Source: Pyrinomonadaceae bacterium
Lineage (GTDB): Bacteria; Acidobacteriota; Blastocatellia; Pyrinomonadales; Pyrinomonadaceae
Assembly (NCBI GenBank): GCA_019186825.1
Contig: JABARP010000014.1
Span: 1 to 64,000 of the forward strand
Direction of reading: 5' to 3'
Length of the DNA stretch: 64,000 nucleotides
Made by a program: the position numbers and the translations under genes. The stretch's first letter is position 1; each line of letters opens with the position of its first letter. The notes beneath the pieces were generated by a model that saw only the letters and a list, made by a program, of their open reading frames with translations, searched no databases and had not been told where the DNA came from. Below are positions 45,977 to 55,501 of this stretch, piece by piece.

Positions 45977-46003
45977 TTAGACGCCCGAAAGTGTAAAAAA
46001 GTC
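45977..46003 (-). promoter_or_regulatory. Candidate ECF-type promoter upstream of the sigma gene
   Basis: On the minus strand GACTTTTTT (46003-45995) is followed after 11 bp by CGTCTAA (45983-45977), which places TCTAA about 17 bp past the -35 core. A CGTC/TCTAA -10 and an AACTTT-like -35 are typical of RpoE-class promoters, so the sigma gene may drive itself. Its leader would be about 75 nt. Confidence 0.45.
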
Positions 46004-46041
46004 AGAAAGATTTTGGTAGAAAGCCGCCAGAAGGGGTTTGT

Positions 46042-46067
46042 GGGCGTCGGTACGGAAAACGACGCCC
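46042..46067 (-). terminator. GC-rich hairpin after proS
   Basis: A perfect 8-bp stem (GGGCGTCG 46042-46049, CGACGCCC 46060-46067) lies 24 nt past the proS stop. No T tract follows on the minus strand, so it could be a weak terminator or an mRNA-stabilising stem. Confidence 0.4.
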
Positions 46068-46090
46068 GGCAGCAAGCTTCGAAGTAGGGA

Positions 46091-47563
46091 TCAATAAGCT
46101 CTCGCGAATACAACGCGGCGGTTAGATGGAGCCCCGGTCAGGATGCATTTGCCTTCTTCCTCGGGAGCATCGAGCGGAATACAACGTATTGTCGCCTTCG
46201 TCTGCTCTTTGATCTTTTCCTCGGTTTCAGCGGTTCCGTCCCAGTGAGCGAGCACAAAGGCGCCTTCCTCGATCTTCTGAGCGAATTCGTCCCAAGTATC
46301 GATGCGGAATGTGTGTTCTTCGCGGAATTTTGCCGCTTTCGCGAAAATATTCGCCTGGATATCGACCAGAAGCTGTTGAACGTGCTCGACAATGCCGTCG
46401 ATGGGACGAGACTCTTTCGTGAGCGTGTCGCGTCGAGCGACTTCGATCGTGCCGGCCTCAAGGTCGCGCTTGCCGAGAGCGAGACGCACGGGCACGCCTT
46501 TCAATTCATACTCTGCGAATTTCCATCCCGAACGCTGATTGTCGCTGTCGTCGTATTTGACCGAAATTCCCGCTGCCTTTAGCTTTTCGACGATCGGATC
46601 GACAACCGCCGAGATCTCGGCAAGGTCTTCCGGCGATCTGTGGATCGGCACGATAACGACCTGGATCGGTGCGAGCTTTGGCGGCAGCACAAGGCCGTTG
46701 TCGTCCGAGTGGGCCATGATCAGCGCACCCATTAGCCTCGTCGATACTCCCCAGCTTGTCGCCCACGGGTGCTCAAGCTCATTCTCACGATTTACGAACT
46801 TTACATCGAACGCCTTTGCGAAATTCTGCCCGAGAAAGTGCGACGTTCCGCACTGAAGGGCTTTTCCGTCCTGCATCATTCCTTCGATGCAATATGTTTC
46901 CTCGGCCCCGGCAAACCGTTCGGAGGGCGATTTATAGCCCTTGAAGACAGGCAAGGCGATCCAATTCTCAGCAAAATCGGCGTAGACGCCGAGCATACGC
47001 TCGGTCTCCTCGATCGCTTCTTCCTTTGTGGCGTGAGCGGTATGGCCTTCCTGCCAGAGAAACTCGGCCGTGCGGAGGAAGATCCGAGTTCGCATCTCCC
47101 AGCGGACGATGTTCGCCCACTGGTTCACTAAGATCGGCAGGTCACGCCACGACTGGATCCATCCGCGATATGCGTTCCAGATGATGGCCTCGGAGGTCGG
47201 GCGGACGATCAATTCTTCTTCAAGTTTCGCTGCCGGATCGACGATCAGTCCGGGGCCGTCCGGATTCGTCTTCAGACGGTAATGCGTTACGACCGCACAT
47301 TCTTTAGCGAATCCTTCTGCGTGTTCCTCTTCCTTCTCTAAGAAGGATTTCGGCACAAAAAGAGGGAAGTAGGCGTTCTGGTGCCCCGTCGCTTTGAACA
47401 TATCGTCAAGAGCGCGCTGCATCTTTTCCCAGATCGCGAAGCCATACGGCTTTATGACCATACAGCCGCGAACGGCGGAATTCTCAGCGAGGTCTGCCCG
47501 CTTTACGATCTCGTTGTACCACTCGGAGTAGTTCTCCGAACGCTTCGGAAGTGCTTTGCTCAT
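46091..47563 (-). CDS. proS: Prolyl-tRNA synthetase, eukaryote/archaeal-like type
   Basis: Charges tRNA-Pro. I chose ATG 47563 (490 aa, [16 protein letters not shown]); an upstream ATG at 47623 adds 20 basic residues with no family match. It has class II motifs ([29 protein letters not shown]), no bacterial editing insert, an anticodon-binding domain and an extra C-terminal domain ending in Tyr (FARAY), marks of the eukaryote/archaeal-like form. It is divergent from the proline dehydrogenase gene. Confidence 0.95.
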   Translation of the reverse strand: MSKALPKRSENYSEWYNEIVKRADLAENSAVRGCMVIKPYGFAIWEKMQRALDDMFKATGHQNAYFPLFVPKSFLEKEEEHAEGFAKECAVVTHYRLKTNPDGPGLIVDPAAKLEEELIVRPTSEAIIWNAYRGWIQSWRDLPILVNQWANIVRWEMRTRIFLRTAEFLWQEGHTAHATKEEAIEETERMLGVYADFAENWIALPVFKGYKSPSERFAGAEETYCIEGMMQDGKALQCGTSHFLGQNFAKAFDVKFVNRENELEHPWATSWGVSTRLMGALIMAHSDDNGLVLPPKLAPIQVVIVPIHRSPEDLAEISAVVDPIVEKLKAAGISVKYDDSDNQRSGWKFAEYELKGVPVRLALGKRDLEAGTIEVARRDTLTKESRPIDGIVEHVQQLLVDIQANIFAKAAKFREEHTFRIDTWDEFAQKIEEGAFVLAHWDGTAETEEKIKEQTKATIRCIPLDAPEEEGKCILTGAPSNRRVVFARAY

Positions 47564-47661
47564 AAAGTTTTGCCGTCGTGCGACGAAAACTTTAATAATA
47601 AGCGAATAGCCGCGAGACGACAATTCACCGAGAGCACGTTATGCAAACCCCGAGCGGCGGC

Positions 47662-47689
47662 TTTGCGTTCTGCACGGTTATGTTAGAAT
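47662..47689 (+). promoter_or_regulatory. Promoter of the proline dehydrogenase gene
   Basis: An extended -10 (TGTTAGAAT, core 47684-47689) follows a weak TTTGCG (47662-47667) with a 16-bp spacer. The predicted start (about 47696) lies almost at the ATG (47699), and no Shine-Dalgarno site is present, so the mRNA is probably leaderless. Confidence 0.5.
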
Positions 47690-47698
47690 CCTTGCTTT

Positions 47699-48874
47699 AT
47701 GACCGAATTTCGTTTGGATTTTCGCGATAGTGAAACGGCGTTCGCCGACAAATCGGATGCCGAGCTAAAGGAGAAGTATCGGATCTTCAAGATACTCAAT
47801 TCTCCCTTCCTAAATTCTCTCGGCACGCATGCCACCAAACTCGGCCTGTCGATCGGCCTCCCGATCAAGGGACTCATCAGATCAACGATCTACAAACAAT
47901 TTTGCGGAGGCGAATCGATCCCGGAATGCGATCCGGTGATAGAGAAGCTTGGCAAGTCGAACGTTGGGACCATCCTCGATTACGCCATCGAAGGGAAATC
48001 CACCGAGGATGATTTCGAGGCAACAAAGAACGAGATCATACGCACGATCGAGCGTGCAAAGGGCGACCCGAACATCCCATTCTCCGTCTTCAAAGTAACC
48101 GGCATCGCGCCGATCGGCACTCTCGAAAAGATGAGCGCAAAAAAGAAGCTCGACGCGAAGGCCGGTGCCAAATGCGAAAGGATCTACACGCGAGTTTCCG
48201 AGATCTGCGAGGCGGCACACAATGCGGGCCAGCGGCTCTTCATCGATGCTGAAGAATCCTGGATCCAGGATGCAATCGACCGGATCGCGACCGAGATGAT
48301 GGAGCGGTTCAATCAGACGAAGCCTATTGTCTTCAACACGCTCCAGATGTATCGGACCGACCGCTTGCAGCACCTGAAGGAAGCGCGACGTGCCGCGCAA
48401 GAGGCCGGATACATTTACGCCGTAAAACTGGTACGCGGAGCCTACATGGAGAAGGAACGCGAGCGTGCGGCCGAGATGGGATATCCTTCCCCGATCCATG
48501 AAACGAAAAAGGAAACGGACGCGGACTACAATGCGGCCCTCGAATACTGTATGCGGCATTTCGACGACATGGCGTTCGTCACCGCATCGCACAACGTAAA
48601 GAGCACGCGTCGCGTTGCCGAGGCTATGCTAGAGGCCGAGATGCCACCCGATCATCCGCATATCTTCTTCTCGCAGCTTTACGGAATGGGCGACAACATT
48701 TCGTATGTTCTCGCAAAGAACGGCTTTAACGTTTCAAAATACGTGCCGTACGGCCCGGTTGCCGAGACGGTGCCATATCTGATGCGTCGAGCCGAGGAAA
48801 ATTCCTCTGCGGCCGGCCATATGAGCCGCGAACTCGAGCTCATCGCGGAAGAGATGAAACGCCGCAAACTTTAG
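47699..48874 (+). CDS. Proline dehydrogenase
   Basis: FAD enzyme that oxidises proline to pyrroline-5-carboxylate. The 391-aa monofunctional PRODH barrel has VFKVTGIAPIG, FIDAEESWIQDA, YAVKLVRGAYMEKERERA, TASHN and YVPYGPV...PYLMRRAEENSS. The form resembles that of Bacteroidota rather than the PutA domain. No P5C dehydrogenase is adjacent. The next gene starts 10 nt on. Confidence 0.94.
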   Translation: MTEFRLDFRDSETAFADKSDAELKEKYRIFKILNSPFLNSLGTHATKLGLSIGLPIKGLIRSTIYKQFCGGESIPECDPVIEKLGKSNVGTILDYAIEGKSTEDDFEATKNEIIRTIERAKGDPNIPFSVFKVTGIAPIGTLEKMSAKKKLDAKAGAKCERIYTRVSEICEAAHNAGQRLFIDAEESWIQDAIDRIATEMMERFNQTKPIVFNTLQMYRTDRLQHLKEARRAAQEAGYIYAVKLVRGAYMEKERERAAEMGYPSPIHETKKETDADYNAALEYCMRHFDDMAFVTASHNVKSTRRVAEAMLEAEMPPDHPHIFFSQLYGMGDNISYVLAKNGFNVSKYVPYGPVAETVPYLMRRAEENSSAAGHMSRELELIAEEMKRRKL

Positions 48875-48884
48875 CCTTTCTCTT

Positions 48885-49367
48885 ATGTTTTGTCCGAAGT
48901 GCGGAAATGCCGACCAGGCGCCGGAAAGCTATTGCCGGCGATGCGGCATCTTCTTGCCTGACCTAGACAAACCGAAAAAGAAAGCACAAACTCCGATCCA
49001 GAATGTGAACGCCAATGCCGTCCTGAGCGGTATGACCGTGGTCGCAGCCGCGACGCTTGCGATCCTGCTTTACGCAATACTCGGCTTTCGCGAAGACACG
49101 CATCCGCTCATTTACGCCACGGCAGGTTTCCTGATCGCGATAACGGCCTGGAATATTCAAACATTTTGGCGATCGATGCTGCTGCGCAAACATTTTAAGA
49201 AGCCGCAACGTGCCGACGATCTTCAGACCGAAACGCCCGTTCTCGAGATGCCTGCGAATAGCGAACTACCTGCCGCGGACTCCGACAATTTGGTTCCGCC
49301 AAGCGTCGTTGATGCGACAACGCGGCATCTGGACGAAGTCCTTATTTCAACGAAATCCAAGCAGTAG
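48885..49367 (+). CDS. Zinc-ribbon membrane protein, unknown function
   Basis: 160 aa. Two CxxC pairs (MFCPKCGNADQ, CRRCGIFLP) at residues 3-26 form a zinc ribbon. Two membrane helices (about 46-66 and 71-90) and a polar C-terminal tail follow. Zinc-ribbon-plus-hairpin proteins are common in this phylum; function unknown. It lies 10 nt after proline dehydrogenase. Its 3' end overlaps the convergent 119-aa gene by 21 nt. Confidence 0.75.
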   Translation: MFCPKCGNADQAPESYCRRCGIFLPDLDKPKKKAQTPIQNVNANAVLSGMTVVAAATLAILLYAILGFREDTHPLIYATAGFLIAITAWNIQTFWRSMLLRKHFKKPQRADDLQTETPVLEMPANSELPAADSDNLVPPSVVDATTRHLDEVLISTKSKQ

Positions 49368-49706
49368 TCGGATCGAGATATTCGAGACTGGATGGTCCTC
49401 ACTCTCCCGCCACGCGTTAAGCGGAGCGAGGTCGTCTTGCGTCAACGGGTGGTTGGCAAGAGTTGCTGACTGAGTGCTCTGGAATGCACGTTCGGTCAAT
49501 GCCGCGTGAGCGAGGGCCTTTGTGAAATTCTCCGGCGAGGCGAGGGCGGCCTCTGCGGATTCGATGTCGGGAAAGAATTCGTTGTAGCCGGCCAGATGCC
49601 AGACCCTGCCCTCAGGCTCCTCATCCACCGCCAGCAACCTCAGCATCGCAAATGCCGACTCCAACTGATAGACAAGGAAATCCCCGGCCTTAAATGTGTG
49701 TGACAT
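49347..49706 (-). CDS. Conserved-looking hypothetical protein
   Basis: 119 aa, unrecognised, no signal peptide or membrane helix. It opens with MSHTFKAGDFLVYQLESAFAMLRLLAV, which suggests a small beta-barrel, then a helical, Ala-rich part. GAAGAGG just before the ATG and native codon use support it. It is convergent with and overlaps the zinc-ribbon gene. Confidence 0.6.
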   Translation of the reverse strand: MSHTFKAGDFLVYQLESAFAMLRLLAVDEEPEGRVWHLAGYNEFFPDIESAEAALASPENFTKALAHAALTERAFQSTQSATLANHPLTQDDLAPLNAWRESEDHPVSNISIRLLLGFR

Positions 49707-49790
49707 ACCTCTTCAAAGTTATCACAATGCGGAGGCGGAGGCAGAGGCTGTAGTCGATCGAGAATGCGGCCGTGATGAGAATTGAAGTTT

Positions 49791-49853
49791 GTGCATTTTG
49801 TATCAATTCGTGCATTTTGTGCATTTTCATACAATTCGTGCAAAGTGTGCTTC
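49791..49853. repeat. Short degenerate direct repeats (GTGCATTTTG / CAATTCGTGCA)
   Basis: TTTGTGCATTTTGTA, TTCGTGCATTTTG and TGTGCATTTTCAT follow each other, and CAATTCGTGCA occurs twice. The units are 10-11 nt, imperfect and AT-rich. They do not fit a CRISPR array or an ITR. Such strings are seen between genes in several bacterial phyla; their role is unknown. Confidence 0.6.
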
Positions 49854-49966
49854 AAAGAGGTGCGTTGGTTGGGTATGATGTCTATCGGTTCGACGCCGGA
49901 AGCTCGGTAGATCCCGCCCTCAACCGCTCCGGCGACACGCGAATCGTAACGAGTTTTGATACAATT

Positions 49967-49988
49967 TGAGTTTGTCACAATAAACTCA
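49967..49988. promoter_or_regulatory. Operator-like inverted repeat before the thiolase gene
   Basis: TGAGTTT (49967-49973) and AAACTCA (49982-49988) form a perfect 7-bp inverted repeat with an 8-nt spacer, 22 nt before the ATG and overlapping the likely -10. It may be a repressor site, e.g. of a TetR/FadR-like regulator of fatty-acid genes. Confidence 0.45.
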
Positions 49989-50010
49989 TTTCATACGGGA
50001 ACTTAATAAA

Positions 50011-51201
50011 ATGGCAGATAAAGAAGCAGTAATACTAAGCGCGGCACGTACGCCGACAGGTAAGTTTCAAGGCCTTTTGAAAGGCTTTACGGCACCGGAT
50101 CTCGCGGCCCACGCCATAAAGGCGGCGTTGGAGCGTGCAGGCGTTGCTCCCGAAAAGGTGGACGAGGTCATCATGGGTTGCGTCGTACAGGCCGGGATCG
50201 GTCAGGCACCCGCTCGTCAGGCCGCGTTAAAGGCCGGCCTCCCGCCGGAAGTCTCGGCACTGACCGTCAATATGGTTTGCGGTTCGGGTTTGCGGGCAGT
50301 TGCTCTTGCGGCGCAGGCAGTCAAGCTCGGAGATTCGGACTACGTTGTCGCCGGCGGTATGGAATCGATGTCGAATATCCCATACGCGATGCCGGGAGCC
50401 CGCGACGGTTATCGTATGGGCAATCAGACGGTCGTTGACCTGATGATCAATGATGGACTTTGGTGTCCGTTCGAGAATTGGCATATGGGCAACACCGGCG
50501 AGGTGGTTGCGGAAAAATATCAGATCACTCGCGGCGATCAGGATGAATACGCGTTCGGTTCGCATCGAAAGGCTGCCGAAGCCCAGGCCGCTGGCCGTTT
50601 CAAAGACGAGATCGCACCGATCGAGATCCCGCAAAAGAAAGGCGACCCGATCGTACTCGACTACGACGAACCAGTGAGGCCGGAGACGACGGTCGAGACG
50701 CTTTCTAAGCTCAAGCCGGCGTTCAAGCGCGACGGCGGCACCGTTACGGCCGGAAATGCTCCTGGCGTCAATGACGGAGCTTCTGCCGTTGTCGTAACTT
50801 CTTGCGAGAACGCAAAGGCGGCAGGCATCGAGCCCCTGGGACGCATCGTTGCAAGCGCGACGTCCGGCATCGAGCCAAAACTCATTATGATGGCGCCGGT
50901 CGAAGGCGTTAAGAAGGTGCTTGCAAAAGCCGGTTGGGATATGAAGGATGTCGATCTTTTTGAACTCAACGAGGCGTTCTCGGTCCAGGCCCTCGGCGTG
51001 ATGAAGGAACTCGGCCTCGATGTCGCGAAGGTCAACGTCAACGGCGGCGCGGTCGCACTCGGCCATGCGATCGGCAATTCGGGTTCGCGTGTGCTCACGA
51101 CGCTCCTTCACGAGATGAAACGCCGGAACGTAAAACGCGGAGTTGCAGCACTTTGCCTCGGCGGCGGAAACTCGGTCGCAATGGCGGTGGAAAGAGACTA
51201 A
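50011..51201 (+). CDS. Acetyl-CoA acetyltransferase (thiolase)
   Basis: 396-aa biosynthetic/degradative thiolase joining or splitting acetoacetyl-CoA. Catalytic residues are Cys90 in [10 protein letters not shown], His352 in LGHAIGNSG and Cys382 in CLGGGNSVA. The length and GHAIGxSG favour acetyl-CoA acetyltransferase (AtoB/PhaA type). It is followed after 14 nt by 3-hydroxyacyl-CoA dehydrogenase, so the pair runs acetoacetyl-CoA and 3-hydroxybutyryl-CoA conversion. Confidence 0.95.
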   Translation: MADKEAVILSAARTPTGKFQGLLKGFTAPDLAAHAIKAALERAGVAPEKVDEVIMGCVVQAGIGQAPARQAALKAGLPPEVSALTVNMVCGSGLRAVALAAQAVKLGDSDYVVAGGMESMSNIPYAMPGARDGYRMGNQTVVDLMINDGLWCPFENWHMGNTGEVVAEKYQITRGDQDEYAFGSHRKAAEAQAAGRFKDEIAPIEIPQKKGDPIVLDYDEPVRPETTVETLSKLKPAFKRDGGTVTAGNAPGVNDGASAVVVTSCENAKAAGIEPLGRIVASATSGIEPKLIMMAPVEGVKKVLAKAGWDMKDVDLFELNEAFSVQALGVMKELGLDVAKVNVNGGAVALGHAIGNSGSRVLTTLLHEMKRRNVKRGVAALCLGGGNSVAMAVERD

Positions 51202-51215
51202 CGAAAATCACAAAT

Positions 51216-52064
51216 ATGACTCAGACAATTGGCGTTATCGGCGCCGGAACAATGGGAAACGGCATCGCACAAACCGCGGCAGCGGCCGGATTCGATGTCG
51301 TAATGTGCGACGTGAAGGCCGAGTTCGTTGAACGCGGCCTCGCAAACATCTCAAAAAGCCTCGACCGCTTCGTTAAGAAAGAGACGCTGACCGAGGAGCA
51401 AAAGGGCGAGGTGCTTGGCCGTATCAAAACGACGACGCAGCTCGACGATCTGAAAGACTGCTCACTTGTCGTCGAGGCCGCAACGGAGAATTTCGAGATC
51501 AAGAAGGGAATTTTCGAAAAACTCGATTCCATTTGCTCGCCCGACACAATACTTTCGAGCAACACATCATCGATCTCGATCACGAAGATCGCGGCGGTCA
51601 CAAAACGGCCCGAAAAGGTGATCGGAATGCACTTCTTCAATCCGGTGCCGCTAATGAAGCTCGTCGAGGTGATCCGCGGCATCGCGACCAGTGACGAGAC
51701 GTACGCAAAGGTCAAGGAGCTTTCCGAGAAGCTAGGAAAGGTTCCGGTCGAATGCAACGATTATCCCGGCTTCGTATCGAATCGGGTCCTGATGCCGATG
51801 ATCAATGAGGCGATCTTCGCTCTCCACGAAGGCGTTGCGACCAAAGAAGCGATCGACGAGATAATGAAGCTCGGGATGAACCATCCGATGGGACCGCTGA
51901 CTCTCGCAGACTTCATTGGCTTAGATGTTTGCCTTGCAATACTTAATGTATTACATGAAGGTCTAGGCGACCCGAAATATCGTCCGTGCCCGCTCCTGAA
52001 AAAATATGTAGATGCCGGATGGCTCGGCCGTAAGAGCGGCAAAGGCTTCTATGATTACAACTAG
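51216..52064 (+). CDS. 3-hydroxybutyryl-CoA dehydrogenase
   Basis: NAD(P)-dependent interconversion of acetoacetyl-CoA and 3-hydroxybutyryl-CoA. I chose ATG 51216 (282 aa, [16 protein letters not shown]); an upstream in-frame start at 51153 lies in the thiolase gene. [11 protein letters not shown] binds NAD, the catalytic His is in [16 protein letters not shown] and the helical C-terminal domain has [18 protein letters not shown]. The length matches the stand-alone HBD/PaaH type. Its end overlaps the next gene by 14 nt. Confidence 0.95.
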   Translation: MTQTIGVIGAGTMGNGIAQTAAAAGFDVVMCDVKAEFVERGLANISKSLDRFVKKETLTEEQKGEVLGRIKTTTQLDDLKDCSLVVEAATENFEIKKGIFEKLDSICSPDTILSSNTSSISITKIAAVTKRPEKVIGMHFFNPVPLMKLVEVIRGIATSDETYAKVKELSEKLGKVPVECNDYPGFVSNRVLMPMINEAIFALHEGVATKEAIDEIMKLGMNHPMGPLTLADFIGLDVCLAILNVLHEGLGDPKYRPCPLLKKYVDAGWLGRKSGKGFYDYN

Positions 52065-52824
52065 AAAGGTGCGTAGGGCGGTTGTTCTTGGAATCGTTGC
52101 CGTGTTCGCAGCGGGACTCGCCGTGCCGGTGCTTTCAGCTCAAACTGCCAATAACGCGAAGCAAAATCTAGCAGGCTGGAACTACACGGAGTTGGTCGAA
52201 AATGCCCCCGCGACGAAAAAAGGACTCCCTCTGATCATTGTGCTGCACTCGAGCGGTTCCAGCCCTGCAGATTTCGCGCAGTACATTTCGGGTTTTACGA
52301 AGCCGGTCCGGATCCTGCTTCTTGAGGGAAACTACACCAACGAAAAGGGAGGTTTCTCGTTCTTTGTCCGCTCACCAAGGAGCTATTACAAAGACTTGAC
52401 CGACGATGAGCGTAAAGAGCATCTGCTGACGGTTGCCGAGAATGTGAGCCGATTCATCACGGCGGCAACTAAGAAGTATGCGCCATCGAAGGCTCCCGTT
52501 ATCATTGGGGCGTCCCAAGGCGGCGACATCAGCTACGTCATTGCCGTAAAGTACGGGAAGCTGATAAGCCACTCTTTTCCGCTGCTTGCTACTATCGACG
52601 ACCGGATAATTCGAGGCGGCTGTCCAACGAAGGTTGTCGGCATAGACATCTTTCATGGCACCGCCGATCCGATCGTCTCCCTCTCGGATGTGATGACGCA
52701 TGCGTCCGAAGCGGAGACAGCCGGTTTTCGAGTGAAGGTTCACAAATATGAGGGCGTCAAGCACGATATCTCTCCTGAAATGAAGGCCGATTATCAGGCC
52801 CTCATCGCGAAGGTCCTCTTTTGA
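52051..52824 (+). CDS. Secreted alpha/beta hydrolase
   Basis: 257 aa from ATG 52051, which gives a clean signal peptide ([20 protein letters not shown], cleavage near LSAQ); the longer frame from 52012 spoils it. The nucleophile is Ser155 in IGASQGGD, and the likely catalytic His is in VKHDISP near the C-terminus. [15 protein letters not shown] recalls phospholipase/carboxylesterase (esterase D or PHB-depolymerase-like) proteins. Substrate unknown. It overlaps the preceding dehydrogenase gene by 14 nt. Confidence 0.8.
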   Translation: MITTRKVRRAVVLGIVAVFAAGLAVPVLSAQTANNAKQNLAGWNYTELVENAPATKKGLPLIIVLHSSGSSPADFAQYISGFTKPVRILLLEGNYTNEKGGFSFFVRSPRSYYKDLTDDERKEHLLTVAENVSRFITAATKKYAPSKAPVIIGASQGGDISYVIAVKYGKLISHSFPLLATIDDRIIRGGCPTKVVGIDIFHGTADPIVSLSDVMTHASEAETAGFRVKVHKYEGVKHDISPEMKADYQALIAKVLF

Positions 52825-52851
52825 ACGGTCCGCCGTGCGGACCTCTGATCG

Positions 52852-54609
52852 ATGCACAAAAGCCTAAAGTCCTTTTTGGAAACACTCTCCCGCGAAGACG
52901 AGATCGTCGAGATCGCGGCGGAGGTGGATCCGTATTTGGAGATCGCGGAGATCCATAGGCGTGTCATCGAAGCCGAGGGAAAGGCTCTGCTTTTCCGCAA
53001 AGTTCGCGGCTCGGGATTTCCGCTTGTTACGAATCTTTTTGGGACGGTGCGGCGTATCGAACTCGCTTTCGGGCCTCGGCCACTCGAGATCGTAGAGAGG
53101 GCTGTTGAGGCAGCGGAAACGCTATTGCCTCCGAGTTTTGGGAAGTTATGGGGATTTCGCGACCTCGGGCTTGCGGGGCTTAAGATCGGCACAAAGGGCA
53201 TTGCGAATGGCCCAGTAACTGAAGTACGACAGGCAACGCCAAACCTCGACGAGCTGCCGCTTTTGCAGCTTTGGCCGGAGGACGGCGGTCATTTTTTCAC
53301 GCTTCCGCTTGTTTATACTGAGAGTCCTTCGACGGGAAAACCGAACCTTGGGATCTACCGAATGCAGCGTTACGACGCGACGACCACGGGCATGCACTGG
53401 CAGATCGGAAAGGGTGGCGGCTTTCACTACTTCGAGGCCGAGCAGCGAGGCGAAGCGCTACCGGTAACGGTCTTTAACGGCGGCCCGCCGGCGCTCATTC
53501 TGTCGGCTATCGCTCCGTTGCCGGAAGGAATTTCTGAGCTCATGCTCGCATCGCTTCTTGTTGGCGAGAAGATCGCGACCGTAAAGGATCCGCTCGGTAA
53601 CGCTCACCGTAAGCTGCTTGCTGAGGCGGATTTCGCGATCGTTGGCCACGTTCCGCCGCGTGAACGCCGTCCCGAAGGACCGTTCGGCGATCATTATGGC
53701 TATTATTCGCTGACGCACGATTATCCGGTCTTCCATGCGGACGCCGTATTCCATCGAAAGGATGCGATCGCGACGGCGACGGTTGTGGGCAAGCCACGCC
53801 AAGAGGATTTTTTCATCGGCGACTACCTGCAGGAGCTACTCTCGCCGCTGTTTCCTCTTGTGATGCCGGCGGTCAAGGACCTTTGGAGCTATGGCGAAAC
53901 GGGGTTTCATTCGCTAGCGGCTGCGGTCGTAAAAGAGAGATATTCACGCGAAGCCCTGTCCGCCGGATTTCGCATTCTTGGCGAAGGGCAGTTGACGCTC
54001 ACAAAGTTCCTGCTCTTGACCGACACGCCCCACGACCTACGCGACTTTAAGCCGCTATTTGAGCACATTCTTGAACGTGTAGATTGGCGGCGTGATCTTC
54101 ATATATTTTCGCAAACGGCCTTTGATACGCTCGATTACGCAAGCGGAAAGATCAACCACGGCAGCAAGGCGATGCTGCTCGGCCTTGGCGAAAAGAAACG
54201 CGAGTTGCCGGGAGAATTTCGCGGCGAACTGCCGTCAGGCATACGAGCGGCCGAACCTTTTTGCCGCGGCTGTCTTGTGCTCGAAGCCGATAGCTATGAG
54301 TCGCAGCCTGAGCTTGCAAAACTCGTCGCCGGAAGCGGAAAATTCGCGGGTTGGGAGATGGTCGTTCTGCACGACAGCATCGAGTACGCACGTTCGACGG
54401 ACAAATTTCTATGGGCAACGTGGACGCGTTTTGACCCCGCAAGAGACATCTTTTCGGCTGAGACAAGGCTTGATAACAACCACATCTCGTATTCCGCTCC
54501 GTGCGTGATCGACGCTCGTATGAAGCCTTGGTATCCGAAAGAGGTCGAGCCGCCCCCGGACACGGTGAAGCTTGTCGACGGGCGTTGGAGCGAATATTTT
54601 CCTAAATAG
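52852..54609 (+). CDS. UbiD-family prenyl-FMN decarboxylase
   Basis: 585-aa non-oxidative decarboxylase using prenylated FMN. It has the N-terminal FLETLSREDEIVEIAAEVDP, IPxR-like phosphate region, GGFHYFEAE, RRPEGPFGDHYGYYS (catalytic Glu/Arg region) and AVKDLW. In menaquinone/ubiquinone or aromatic-acid metabolism it needs UbiX, which is not in view. It ends one base into the next gene. The length exceeds E. coli UbiD (497 aa) by an extended C-terminus, as in the MenA/MqnP-linked forms. Confidence 0.9.
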   Translation: MHKSLKSFLETLSREDEIVEIAAEVDPYLEIAEIHRRVIEAEGKALLFRKVRGSGFPLVTNLFGTVRRIELAFGPRPLEIVERAVEAAETLLPPSFGKLWGFRDLGLAGLKIGTKGIANGPVTEVRQATPNLDELPLLQLWPEDGGHFFTLPLVYTESPSTGKPNLGIYRMQRYDATTTGMHWQIGKGGGFHYFEAEQRGEALPVTVFNGGPPALILSAIAPLPEGISELMLASLLVGEKIATVKDPLGNAHRKLLAEADFAIVGHVPPRERRPEGPFGDHYGYYSLTHDYPVFHADAVFHRKDAIATATVVGKPRQEDFFIGDYLQELLSPLFPLVMPAVKDLWSYGETGFHSLAAAVVKERYSREALSAGFRILGEGQLTLTKFLLLTDTPHDLRDFKPLFEHILERVDWRRDLHIFSQTAFDTLDYASGKINHGSKAMLLGLGEKKRELPGEFRGELPSGIRAAEPFCRGCLVLEADSYESQPELAKLVAGSGKFAGWEMVVLHDSIEYARSTDKFLWATWTRFDPARDIFSAETRLDNNHISYSAPCVIDARMKPWYPKEVEPPPDTVKLVDGRWSEYFPK

Positions 54610-55499
54610 TGCCTGAATTTTCCCGGAAACATTTTCTTTGGCTTGCGGCATTCCTTGTGTTGGCCGCATTGCTTTGTGTGGCTTACGGATACTTCATCGA
54701 GCCGCATCGGCTCGTTATCACAACGCAGACGATCGAGCCGAAAGGCTGGCCAACGGAACTCGACGGCTACAAGATCGTGGCGATCGGCGACATTCACGCA
54801 GGCTCGAACGGCGTCGATCACGCTAAATTACGTCGGCTCGTTGCAGAGGCAAATGCACAGCAGCCTGACCTGATCGTGCTCTTGGGTGACTATGTTTCTG
54901 AGAAGAACGAGACCGATTTGAATATGCCGATCCCGGAAATCGCCGACGGGCTTGCGGGCCTTTCGGCTCGCGACGGCGTGCTCGCCGTGATTGGTAATCA
55001 CGATGGGTTCACTTGCCCGACATGCATCAAGAAGGAATTTCCGCGCGTCGGGATACAGGTTCTGGATAACACGGTCGTCCCTATCGGGACCGCAAACGGT
55101 GGGCGATTTCGCGTGATCGGTTTACCCGACCATATGCAGCTCACGTATTGGAAGGTTTTCTCTGATAACGCGAAGCGTGCGCTTGCCGCGACCGAAGGTC
55201 AAGGCCCGGTCATCGCACTCGAACACAGCCCGGACATTCTTGAGGTCATCACCGGCGACCTGCTCATCTCGAAGGATCTTTCGCTGATCCTCGCGGCACA
55301 CACGCACGGCGGACAGGTGCGCTTTCCGATCCTCGGGGCACCGATCGTCTCATCGAGCTACGGGCAGAAATACGTCCGCGGCCTGATAAAACAGAACGAC
55401 GTTCAGATGTTTGTAACGTCGGGCGTCGGCGAGAGTATATTGCCGTTCCGGTTTTTGGTACCGCCGGAGATAGCCGTGCTGACGCTCCGTTCGCATTAA
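54609..55499 (+). CDS. Membrane-anchored metallophosphoesterase
   Basis: 296 aa, GTG start overlapping the UbiD stop by 1 nt. One N-terminal helix (about 6-27) anchors a calcineurin-like domain with GDIHAGSN, LGDYVSEKNE, GNHDG and AHTHGGQV, all five metal motifs. Resembles YkuE/LpxH-like enzymes; the substrate, possibly a lipid or UDP-sugar, is unknown. Confidence 0.88.
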   Translation: MPEFSRKHFLWLAAFLVLAALLCVAYGYFIEPHRLVITTQTIEPKGWPTELDGYKIVAIGDIHAGSNGVDHAKLRRLVAEANAQQPDLIVLLGDYVSEKNETDLNMPIPEIADGLAGLSARDGVLAVIGNHDGFTCPTCIKKEFPRVGIQVLDNTVVPIGTANGGRFRVIGLPDHMQLTYWKVFSDNAKRALAATEGQGPVIALEHSPDILEVITGDLLISKDLSLILAAHTHGGQVRFPILGAPIVSSSYGQKYVRGLIKQNDVQMFVTSGVGESILPFRFLVPPEIAVLTLRSH

Positions 55500-55501
55500 A
55501 T

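Larger units (their letters stand above)
49707..50010. other. Intergenic region upstream of the thiolase gene
   Basis: 304 nt without a gene. It contains an AT-rich run of short imperfect repeats (49791-49853: GTGCATTTTG-like units and two CAATTCGTGCA copies) and, near its end, a perfect 7-bp inverted repeat. A possible promoter is TTGATA (49956-49961) with CAATAA (49978-49983). The rest shows nothing clear. Confidence 0.5.

Noticed and set aside
49791-49853. Possible CRISPR array
   Set aside because: Units are 10-11 nt, imperfect, without spacers of even length, and no cas genes are in the window.
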